This document shows, piece after piece, positions 16,084 to 23,565 of a stretch of 64,000 nucleotides of DNA (the stretch's first letter is position 1; every line of letters starts with the position of its first letter). Location of the stretch: positions 22,013 to 86,012 of the forward strand of contig NZ_FMAJ01000016.1 of assembly GCF_900094625.1 (NCBI RefSeq), given 5' to 3'. The DNA comes from Rhizobium aethiopicum. Its GTDB lineage: Bacteria > Pseudomonadota > Alphaproteobacteria > Rhizobiales > Rhizobiaceae. The translations under genes were made by a program, and so were the position numbers. The notes under the pieces are model-generated. The model saw only the letters and a list, made by a program, of their open reading frames with translations. It was not told the DNA's origin and did no database searches.

Positions 16084-17399
16084 CGGACAAGCTCCTCGAT
16101 CGCTTCGACGATCACGCCGAACGGCTGCGGCTTGCCCTGGCCGTCAAACAGGAAGCGCTGGATGAGCCCGTGTTTGGCGACGGCCTCGTCGACGGCGGCA
16201 TCGCGCCCCTGGCGATATTCGCCGACGCGAATCAGCAGTTCCACCTCGTCATAGAGGGCCAGCAGGGCGCGCAGCCTGTCGGCGGCCTGGCGATGGCTCT
16301 CGCTCACCACCGCGCTCATCGTCCGGCTTCGGCTGGCCAGCACATCGATCGCCGGAAAATTGCCCGCCCTGGCAATCTTGTCGGAGAGCACGATATGGCC
16401 GTCCAGCAGCGATCTGGTTTCTTCGGCAATCGGATCGTCCTGCTCTTCGCCTTCGACGAGGACCGTATAGAAAGCTGTCATCGTGCCGTTTGCGCTGTTG
16501 CCGGCGCGCTCGAAGATCTGTGGCAAGACGGCGAATACGGAAGGCGGAAAGCCGCGTCGCACCGGCGGTTCGCCGGCAGCAAGCCCCACTTCGCGCAAGG
16601 CGCGGGCCATGCGGGTGACGCTATCGATGACGAGCAGCACATGTTTTCCCTGCTCGCGAAAATATTCGGCGATCGCCGTTGCCGTCATCACCGCCTTGAA
16701 CCGCTCCAGCGCCGGGCGATCGGATGTGGCGACAACCAACGCCACATTCGAGGGGACGCCTTCCGGCATGTTGCCGGCAACGAATTCGCCGACCTCGCGT
16801 CCGCGTTCGCCGACCAGGGCGCAGACGATCACATCGGCCTTGTTGTTGGCGACGATCTGGGACACCAGCGTCGACTTGCCGGCGCCAGGCGCGCCGAAAA
16901 TACCGATGCGCTGGCCCTGGCCGCAGGTCAGCAATCCGTCCAGGGCGGCAATCCCCGAGGTAAACGGCTGGCGGATGGGGCGCCGCGACAGAGGATCGAC
17001 CGGCTGGCCGTAGAGCGGCTGCAGGAAACGCGCGTCCTCGCCGGCGGGGTTGGCGGAGGGACGCAGGATATTGCCGTGTGCGTCGACGATCGCGCCGAGC
17101 AGGAAATTGCCGACGGAGACGGCCGGTTCCCGGCCGGTCGGGACGATTTCCGTGCGCAGGGAGATGCCGCGGGTTTCGCCGTGAAGCGAGAGAAGCGCCG
17201 TCTCGCCGTCGATGCCGACGACATCGGCAAGGCCGATGCGACCTCGGCCCGGCTCATGCAGTTCACAAAGCTCGCCGATCCTGACCGAGGGGATGAGCGC
17301 CCGCACCAGCAGGCCCGAAACACTCTTTACGCGCCCGCTCTGCCGCCGCACGTCCGTTTGTTCGAGTCTCCGCTCCATCCGAAGCAACGCGTCAACCAT
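16080..17399 (-). CDS. rhcN: RhcN (SctN) type III secretion ATPase
   Basis: 439 aa. Walker A GAPGAGKST (about residue 170) and Walker B HVLLVIDSVTRMARALREVG are intact, with the F1-like DPIAEETRSLLDGHIVLSDK motif. This hexameric ATPase strips chaperones and feeds substrates to the gate. It overlaps nolV by 8 bp and rhcQ by 4 bp. Length is normal for the family and nothing appears damaged. Confidence 0.96.
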   Translation of the reverse strand: MVDALLRMERRLEQTDVRRQSGRVKSVSGLLVRALIPSVRIGELCELHEPGRGRIGLADVVGIDGETALLSLHGETRGISLRTEIVPTGREPAVSVGNFLLGAIVDAHGNILRPSANPAGEDARFLQPLYGQPVDPLSRRPIRQPFTSGIAALDGLLTCGQGQRIGIFGAPGAGKSTLVSQIVANNKADVIVCALVGERGREVGEFVAGNMPEGVPSNVALVVATSDRPALERFKAVMTATAIAEYFREQGKHVLLVIDSVTRMARALREVGLAAGEPPVRRGFPPSVFAVLPQIFERAGNSANGTMTAFYTVLVEGEEQDDPIAEETRSLLDGHIVLSDKIARAGNFPAIDVLASRSRTMSAVVSESHRQAADRLRALLALYDEVELLIRVGEYRQGRDAAVDEAVAKHGLIQRFLFDGQGKPQPFGVIVEAIEELVR

Positions 17400-17955
17400 G
17401 GACGAGGGCCTCGATCACGGTGGCGAGCTGGTCTTTCAAGCCGATCTGGCTGCGTCCCGCCGACGTCTCCAGAATAATCTCGCCGGCAGACATCAGCGGA
17501 TCCGTCTCGATAGTGATGCGGTGATCGATATCCGCAATTGCCCGGGCGATCATGGCGGCATCGTCGGGGGCGACATGCAGGGCGATCTCCTGGGCCTCAG
17601 CGGTCTGGGATATGGCGTGGCGGACCAATCGCCTCGTGCGCTCGTCGGCCTCCATCGATCCGAGGATCAATCCGACCGATTTCAGAACCACCGCCTCGAC
17701 CCAGCTGTCGAGATTGGCAATTTCCTGTTCGGCTTTTCCGAGCGAGGCGGCAAGCCGTGCGGCGGCATCGCGAACGCCCTGTTCGAACCCGTCGCGATAG
17801 CCGTTTTGGGCGGCCTGCTCGCTGGCGGCGGCAAGTGTCGCCTGCGATTGGGCGGCGTCGTGGCGGGCAGCCTCCAGAATTTGCGCCGCCTCTCTGATCT
17901 GGCCGAAACTCTCCGCCGGAATGATGCGGTCGTGGCGCGCAAATCCCGAGCTCAT
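17392..17955 (-). CDS. nolV: NolV (SctL) ATPase stator
   Basis: 187 aa from the ATG at 17955, which overlaps the nolU stop codon as ATGA; a longer frame to 18081 lies entirely inside nolU and is less likely. The protein has the SctL/FliH plan: a long helical N-terminal half (IREAAQILEAARHDAAQSQA) and a globular C-terminal half ending LKDQLATVIEALVHG. It tethers and regulates RhcN at the sorting platform. Confidence 0.85.
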   Translation of the reverse strand: MSSGFARHDRIIPAESFGQIREAAQILEAARHDAAQSQATLAAASEQAAQNGYRDGFEQGVRDAAARLAASLGKAEQEIANLDSWVEAVVLKSVGLILGSMEADERTRRLVRHAISQTAEAQEIALHVAPDDAAMIARAIADIDHRITIETDPLMSAGEIILETSAGRSQIGLKDQLATVIEALVHG

Positions 17956-18581
17956 CGTCCGGCGCCTTCCTGTATGGAGGCGACCTCGTCGACAGCGGCC
18001 GTCGCCAGAACGAGCGCCGGGCTCTTCAAGAGGGAAGCCGAGCCGTTTTCGGCCATGTCGCGCCAGCCCGCCCACCGCCATGCCGCAGAGATCCGGTATT
18101 CGTCTGCCAGAAGCGCCAGCATCGACCAGCCATCGGCCTCGACGACATGCCTTGCCTGCTCGCTCAACAGATCAAGCGGCGGCGTTGCCGTGGAAAGATT
18201 GATGTGGCCGAGGGCGAATGCGACCGCTTCCTCGCCGTAGACGGCCTTGAGCCTCGCAAGGGTCGGGCGATCGACCGCGGGGCAGAAGGCTGCGAGATGA
18301 TAGGCGAGGCCCGCCCGGAGCGCGGCCGTTGCGCGTCCGCCCGCGTCCATGGAAATCAGGCGGCGGGCGCCGTCGGCAAATGTGGCGGGGTCGCCATGGG
18401 CTTCCGCGATCTCAGTGAAAAGCCGCCGATACAGCCGCGGTGACAGGGTAGACCCATCGGCAAGGAGCGGCGCGGTCCCATCCCATCGGGCGGCCGGCAG
18501 CATATCCGCGGAAAGCAGCGCTGCCCTGCGGATCCTCGCGGCATCCGAGATCGCCTCGCCGTCCGAACGCGGCGTGCGCAT
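17952..18581 (-). CDS. nolU: NolU (SctK-type) accessory secretion protein
   Basis: 209 aa from the ATG at 18581, three bases after the rhcJ stop; a longer frame to 18623 overlaps rhcJ and is less likely. Sequence and position between rhcJ and nolV fit NolU, the rhizobial counterpart of SctK sorting-platform adaptors (RLYRRLFTEIAEAHGDPATF, and DGWSMLALLADEYRISAAWR). Soluble, alanine-rich and mostly helical. The family is poorly conserved, so synteny carries much of the call. Confidence 0.75.
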   Translation of the reverse strand: MRTPRSDGEAISDAARIRRAALLSADMLPAARWDGTAPLLADGSTLSPRLYRRLFTEIAEAHGDPATFADGARRLISMDAGGRATAALRAGLAYHLAAFCPAVDRPTLARLKAVYGEEAVAFALGHINLSTATPPLDLLSEQARHVVEADGWSMLALLADEYRISAAWRWAGWRDMAENGSASLLKSPALVLATAAVDEVASIQEGAGR

Positions 18582-18583
18582 GC

Positions 18584-19414
18584 TCAGCGCTCCTTCCGCT
18601 GCGGCAACAGCAGCAGCAGGCATGCCCCGATGGCGAGGATGATGGCGCCGATCACGGCCAGATTGGGGCCTTTGAAAGCCGAGAGAGCGCTTTGCACCAT
18701 CGAGAATGGCGCCGCAGCGGGTGCCGGCGTCACTGGTGCTGCTGGGGCGGGCGCTGCGGCTGTGGCAGGAGCCGCCGGCGCGCCGACCTCCGACCAGGGG
18801 CTGACCACCACCGAGACATCTTCGTAAGAGAGATCACGGATGCTGTTGACCAGAACGGATCGGCTTTTCATGTCGATCTCGTTGAGATTGGCGCCGGGGC
18901 GATATTGCAGCACGGCCGCCGCCCTCGCCTTCTCCTTGATGAGCCCGCGGCCGTTCTCCTCCGGCAGCACCACATGGACGCGCGCCGTCGCCACGCCGTC
19001 AAGCCCGGAAAGCGTTTCGGCAAGCTGCTGCTCGATGGCGTAGCTCATCCGGGCTTTCTGTTCGTAAGGCGTCACAAGGAAGCCGTTGCCGGGAAAGAGT
19101 TCGGCGACATTTCCGAACGACTGACGCGGCAGACCGGCGCCCGCCAGCAACTCGATCGCCCGGGCATGATCGGCTGATTCAGCGATGATCGCATAGGTCC
19201 CGCCCTTTTCGCTCTTCATGGTGACGGAGATGCCGGCGCGTTCCAGCAGGACCTGAGCATCCAGCGCATCGCGCTGATCGAGTCCCGTCAGCACGTCCTG
19301 GCTGCAGGCGGCGAGGAACAGGCAGAGGGCGAGCATGGCGGCCTTCGGAAGGACTTTGCGCGCGGGCGAAGAGATCGATGATCTCGCAAGGGCCGATGAG
19401 ATCATGATATTCAC
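18584..19414 (-). CDS. rhcJ: RhcJ/NolT (SctJ) inner-ring lipoprotein
   Basis: 276 aa. A lipoprotein signal peptide ends in the lipobox LAAC (about residue 36). It is followed by two ring-building motifs (LLERAGISVTMKSEKGGTYA, then LAETLSGLDGVATARVHVVL and PEENGRG), a Pro/Ala-rich linker and a C-terminal membrane helix (LAVIGAIILAIGACLLLLLP). This is the SctJ architecture of the inner-membrane ring. It overlaps nolB by 4 bp. The AP-rich linker is longer than in many homologues. Confidence 0.92.
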   Translation of the reverse strand: MNIMISSALARSSISSPARKVLPKAAMLALCLFLAACSQDVLTGLDQRDALDAQVLLERAGISVTMKSEKGGTYAIIAESADHARAIELLAGAGLPRQSFGNVAELFPGNGFLVTPYEQKARMSYAIEQQLAETLSGLDGVATARVHVVLPEENGRGLIKEKARAAAVLQYRPGANLNEIDMKSRSVLVNSIRDLSYEDVSVVVSPWSEVGAPAAPATAAAPAPAAPVTPAPAAAPFSMVQSALSAFKGPNLAVIGAIILAIGACLLLLLPQRKER

Positions 19415-19887
19415 TGGCCCTGCGTCAGCCGTTTGGACGACGACATCACCGACTGGGTGAGTGACGACAGCAGCGTCGTGCCGGTTGCGAATTGCTGTGA
19501 TTTCTCCAGCCGGTCGATCGATGTCGTGATGTCTTCGATCTTCGGGCCGCTGTGATCCTTGTCCGCGGCAAATCGCACCAGCGGCGTCTCCGGCTGGCCG
19601 CTCCCGGCCACGGGCATGAAGAATGCCGACAGCCGTTCGAGAATGCTGGAGGGCCTGGTATTGCCTTCCGGTGAATAGGAGGGCGGGACGGCGTCGGACT
19701 CAGGCGCGATCTTGCGGCCCTGGGTGTTGGGAATAGAGGTGAGTTCGGTTGGCCGAAGGCCGGCGAAATCCGCCGGTTGCAGTCCGATCCGCTCCGCCAC
19801 GATCTCCGAGGTCTTCAGCACATTGCCTGTCGATACGCCGTCGACGGGCGGCGTGAAGGCGCGGCCGGAAAGTTCTTCTCCACTCAT
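19411..19887 (-). CDS. nolB: NolB/NopB (SctI-type) inner-rod protein
   Basis: 158 aa. The gene is in the canonical nolB position, first before rhcJ (nolT), nolU and nolV. The C-terminal region (ITTSIDRLEKSQQFATGTTL) is amphipathic helix as in SctI rod proteins, and the N-terminal half is polar and unstructured. In Sinorhizobium the product, NopB, is itself secreted and helps build surface pili. A 50-bp spacer separates it from the small gene upstream. Confidence 0.78.
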   Translation of the reverse strand: MSGEELSGRAFTPPVDGVSTGNVLKTSEIVAERIGLQPADFAGLRPTELTSIPNTQGRKIAPESDAVPPSYSPEGNTRPSSILERLSAFFMPVAGSGQPETPLVRFAADKDHSGPKIEDITTSIDRLEKSQQFATGTTLLSSLTQSVMSSSKRLTQGQ

Positions 19888-19937
19888 TGCAATTCCTCAA
19901 CTCGGTACACGTCAACTGCAAACGATGAACGGGAACG

Positions 19938-20195
19938 CTACTCGTCGCTGCCTTCGTCGATCGCCTCCTTGGCGAAATTGAAAAGCGAATTGTTCAGCAT
20001 CAGGGTGTTGGAAATCATGCCTGGCAGAAACGCGTCCACGGCAGCGGAGAGTATCTCGCTCTCGCTGTTCGGATCGACCTTTTTCGTCGTGCTGCCGGTG
20101 GTGTCCTTGGAACCCGTCTTATCGGTCGTCAGCTCCACCGAGACAGGGTTTGCGAGCGCCAGGTTGAGGTCGGAGTTCACTGAATCTACGGCCAT
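19938..20195 (-). CDS. 85-aa protein of unknown function, candidate secreted component
   Basis: 85 aa, not recognised. The first half is Thr/Ser/Lys-rich and disordered; the second half is helical (ILSAAVDAFLPGMISNTLML). It has no signal peptide or membrane segment. It is the first gene of the minus-strand unit that continues with nolB 50 bp later, where some systems carry a pilus, chaperone or early-substrate gene. A GGAAG element precedes the ATG. Confidence 0.55.
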   Translation of the reverse strand: MAVDSVNSDLNLALANPVSVELTTDKTGSKDTTGSTTKKVDPNSESEILSAAVDAFLPGMISNTLMLNNSLFNFAKEAIDEGSDE

Positions 20196-20500
20196 ATGAG
20201 CACTTCCATCAAGGAGTTATCAAAATGAATGCATGATTTGATATGGATAAAAAAACGGCCGGTCAATTGTTTAAACTTAACCGATGGTTAATTTTCGGAA
20301 CTTGCAATCGGCATTGACAACTTTATCGACCTTTATATTAAAATTGAACGTTTTTTATCCGTAAAGCGCAGCAGATATCCAGATTGCGCATGAAATTCAT
20401 ACTTAAATTTATTGCTATCAAATGTTCACAGGCCAGACTGCCTCTACGCCAACCGGGCCTGTGAGTACCCAGATATTTGGTGTTGCGAAAGCGTCCCGGA
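20196..20500. other. AT-rich intergenic region between nopX1 and the nolB unit
   Basis: This 305-bp stretch is markedly AT-rich compared with neighbours (runs such as TTTATATTAAAATTG near 20331) and holds no gene. It must include the promoter of the minus-strand nolB operon and the 3' end of the first nopX-like transcript. I found no sequence resembling the tts box used by TtsI in other rhizobia. Confidence 0.5.
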
Positions 20501-23344
20501 TCAGCCCACCGCCGTACCGCGGCGCTTCTCGATATCGGCGATGATCGCGTCCCAGTTCTCAGGGGTCAGCTCGCGCTGTTCCGGGTCGCGGGGCGCGGGG
20601 GCGACGCCGCCCTTGGCGCCGACGATCGGGCCGGTCTTGGCGTAGATGCCGACCGTGTCGTTGACAGTGCGCTTAAGCATGTCGTTCATCATGTCGGTCT
20701 GCTTGTGGAAGGCTTTTTCCTGCTTGATGCTCTGGTAGATGGCAAAGCCCGCCCAGGCCGCCCAGGACACCGCGCAGGCGACTGCGAAGGCGAGCGAGAA
20801 GCCGCCGGAGACGAGCGCTACCGTTGCGCCCGTGCGCCCGAGGAAGGTGGAATTCACCAGCATATTGGCAACGCCTGCGATGCCCTCGATCGCGCCGACC
20901 GTGTCCGCCGCGGTTCCGATACCCATGAAGATGAGATCGACCGGATCGCCCTTGCCACTGGTGAGCCCCTGCAGGAACTGGTAATATTCCACCGGCAGCC
21001 AAGCGACGCCGGCAACGGCGCCAACCGTCGTCCCGGTATTCTTGAAAAAGGCGGAGAGCACGCTGCGCTGCGCCCGCGCCAGCTCGTCGGAAACGCCGAC
21101 GAGTGAACTGATCCCATCCAGCAGCGAAAAATTCGAGGCTTTGATCGCCGAGCCGAGCGCACTGCCCATGTGCGCGAGAGCGCCAAGGGCGTGCAGAACC
21201 ACGATGCCGATGCTGTCCCAGGTCGGGCTGGTCATGTTGAGGCCGGCATAGATGGAGCGGGATGCGGTGAGCACCGACATCACGCCGGAAGAGAGCGCCG
21301 CCTTGTATTTGACAGGATCGACCCCTGCCGGCGCCGCCGTCGCGGTCTTGTCGATCAGCTTGGCAAGGTCGGCCTTGATCGTTTCGACGCTGCCGCCCGG
21401 TCGCATCGTCGCCCAAAGCGCGGTGAAGATCGTCGTGAAATTGGTCTTGTATTGCGCCATGGCATCGGCATTGCCCTTGAACAGGGTTTCCGCCAGCGCG
21501 TCGAGGCTCGGGGCGATGATCTTCTTGATCGCCTCTTCGGCGGTCTTGCCGTCGACGATGATTGGATCGATCACATCCGTGCCGGGCATCAGCGTCTTCA
21601 TCAGGCCTGACATGGAAAGTCCCATGTCCTTGAGGCTCGATGTCAGATATTCGCTGTCGATATAGGGCAGATCGAGACTTTGGATGGTCTTGCTCCAGCC
21701 ATTGTCCTTGGTGGCGAACATGCGCTCGGCGATCCAGGCGTCGCCCCCGCTGCCGGCGAAGAAGCGCCCGCCGTCTGAGCCGTTGGCGGCAATGCCCTTG
21801 CCGGCCAGCCCGGTGCCGATCATGATCGCCGCCATGACGTCGTTGAACGAATAGCTGGCGAGATTGCTGGAGGGCAGCGGCGAGACGCTCTTGTCCCACT
21901 CGGCATTGGCCGGCAACTTCGAGACCAGGCTGGCGCCCATGACGAGCCCTTCCAGCGCGGTCTGCACCGCATGGCGGTAGCCCAAGACCTCCTTGCCGCC
22001 GGGTGCGCTCAGGCGCGACGTCAGGCGCTCCAGATTGCCGGCGAGATCGCCGATGCCGATTTCTCCGGCGCCTACCTTGTCGAGCAGCGGACCGAGAAGC
22101 GCCTTGACGTCGGCCTTGAACTGATCGCGCACCTCGGGGCTGTCTGACCCGTAAAACTGGTTGGCCATCGCCTGGATGGTCGGGTTGAACAGGTGGGTGA
22201 TATTGTTGGGCACGGTGCTGCCGAATTCGGAAGCGGCAACCTTTTTCAAACCGTCGAGGTCGATCTTGAGATCGGGGAACAGGCTGCCGCCGAGCCCGAG
22301 CGACTGGTCGAAATCCATAACCGGCAGGATGGAGCCGAGCCCCTTCAGTTCCCGCTCGGTCTTGTTGCCGGCCAGTCCCATGCGGATCAGGCCATCGAGC
22401 GCCGTCGTCGGATCGGAGATCGTCGGCAGCACGTTCTTGTCGAAGAATTCGGCATAGGTCTTGTCGGCAATCGCCGAGCGCTGCTTTACGAAATCGTCGG
22501 GAAGCACCATGGAATAGAAGCCGAGGGCGGCATTATATTCCTTGAGAATGGTGGTGACGTCCTTGCCGGATTTGAGACCGTCATTCAGCAGGCCGCCATT
22601 GACGATGTCGCGCTCAAAGGCATCCTCGACCTTCGTACGCAGGTCCTTCATCTTCTCGTCACGCGTTATCGTGTCGTTGATGATCTCGGAAGCGTCCTTG
22701 TTCGTATCGGGCGGCGCCACGCGATAACCGGAGAAGATCAGCTTGAAGGCCTTCAGCGCCTTCTCCGTCATCAGCGAGTTGACGTCGGGGTCCGAGCCCA
22801 GGATGGCGATCGACTTGTCGAGATCCTTCAGGATCTCCTGGTCGTTGTAGATGCCGCGCTGGTTGTCGCCGAGGCTGTCCTTGTATTGGCCGAAGGTCGC
22901 CTTGGTCTGAAGCAGATCGAGATACATGATCAGTTTCTGCTCGGCAGTGTAATTGTGAGGGTTTTTGACGACGTCGATGCTCTCGAAGGATTTGTCCTTG
23001 TCCTTCAGCCCTTCCATGAAGCCCTGATTGATCTCGCTCATGAAATCGGAATTGAACAGGAGATCGATGACCGGCTGGATCGGCGCGGTAGGGCGGGACG
23101 TGCCATTCGACGTGGCGGCCAGCGAAACGAACTTCGGACTGCTCGTCTGCGCCGATATAGAGGAGAAAATCGTCAGGGCTGCCGTCGTGGTCCCGTCAGA
23201 GGCAAAAGGCGATGCCTTCTTGACCGTGGTGCTCGTGGTTTTGCCCTGGCTCGTGGAATTTTCGGACTTTGGATCGGAATTGGCGTTTAGCCGGAGAAAT
23301 GAAACCGTATCGATATCCGAAGATGCTGGTGCGATCGATGACAT
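20501..23344 (-). CDS. NopX/HrpF-type translocator, paralogue 1
   Basis: 947 aa. It resembles NopX and HrpF, secreted proteins that insert in the host membrane and pass effectors. Order seen: polar secretion region (1-110), domain A (about 120-330, YTAEQKLIMYLDLLQTKATF), domain B (357-572), a diverged second B-like unit (about 600-720), then hydrophobic helices (about 830-895, VALVSGGFSLAFAVACAVSW). No Sec signal. AGGGA precedes the ATG. Domain B is shared with the gene at 23566-26175 at DNA level. In other rhizobia nopX lies near nolB, as here. Confidence 0.82.
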   Translation of the reverse strand: MSSIAPASSDIDTVSFLRLNANSDPKSENSTSQGKTTSTTVKKASPFASDGTTTAALTIFSSISAQTSSPKFVSLAATSNGTSRPTAPIQPVIDLLFNSDFMSEINQGFMEGLKDKDKSFESIDVVKNPHNYTAEQKLIMYLDLLQTKATFGQYKDSLGDNQRGIYNDQEILKDLDKSIAILGSDPDVNSLMTEKALKAFKLIFSGYRVAPPDTNKDASEIINDTITRDEKMKDLRTKVEDAFERDIVNGGLLNDGLKSGKDVTTILKEYNAALGFYSMVLPDDFVKQRSAIADKTYAEFFDKNVLPTISDPTTALDGLIRMGLAGNKTERELKGLGSILPVMDFDQSLGLGGSLFPDLKIDLDGLKKVAASEFGSTVPNNITHLFNPTIQAMANQFYGSDSPEVRDQFKADVKALLGPLLDKVGAGEIGIGDLAGNLERLTSRLSAPGGKEVLGYRHAVQTALEGLVMGASLVSKLPANAEWDKSVSPLPSSNLASYSFNDVMAAIMIGTGLAGKGIAANGSDGGRFFAGSGGDAWIAERMFATKDNGWSKTIQSLDLPYIDSEYLTSSLKDMGLSMSGLMKTLMPGTDVIDPIIVDGKTAEEAIKKIIAPSLDALAETLFKGNADAMAQYKTNFTTIFTALWATMRPGGSVETIKADLAKLIDKTATAAPAGVDPVKYKAALSSGVMSVLTASRSIYAGLNMTSPTWDSIGIVVLHALGALAHMGSALGSAIKASNFSLLDGISSLVGVSDELARAQRSVLSAFFKNTGTTVGAVAGVAWLPVEYYQFLQGLTSGKGDPVDLIFMGIGTAADTVGAIEGIAGVANMLVNSTFLGRTGATVALVSGGFSLAFAVACAVSWAAWAGFAIYQSIKQEKAFHKQTDMMNDMLKRTVNDTVGIYAKTGPIVGAKGGVAPAPRDPEQRELTPENWDAIIADIEKRRGTAVG
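21629..22274. repeat. 646-bp shared block, copy in nopX paralogue 1
   Basis: This block matches 25270-25915 over exactly 646 bp with no gaps and about nine in ten bases identical, while flanking coding sequence is unrelated at DNA level. It encodes domain B of the translocator, from DLKIDLDG to the YLTSSLK region. Confidence 0.9.
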
Positions 23345-23565
23345 GCGTTCCCTTTGATTTTCTTTTTCCGCTTTTCGCGGATGACGTCGTTTACCTTACG
23401 TTAGGCATAAGATCGACCTTTGCGTGATAATTCAAGCCCGATCGCGACATCGCGGTTGCATAAAATGCAGCGGCCTCGCGCCTGGAGATCAAAAATCACA
23501 TTTTTACCGAGGGGTCGCAGGGTATTTCCCAGGCTGTGGCGGTCATCGTTGCCGCCCCTCTGCCT

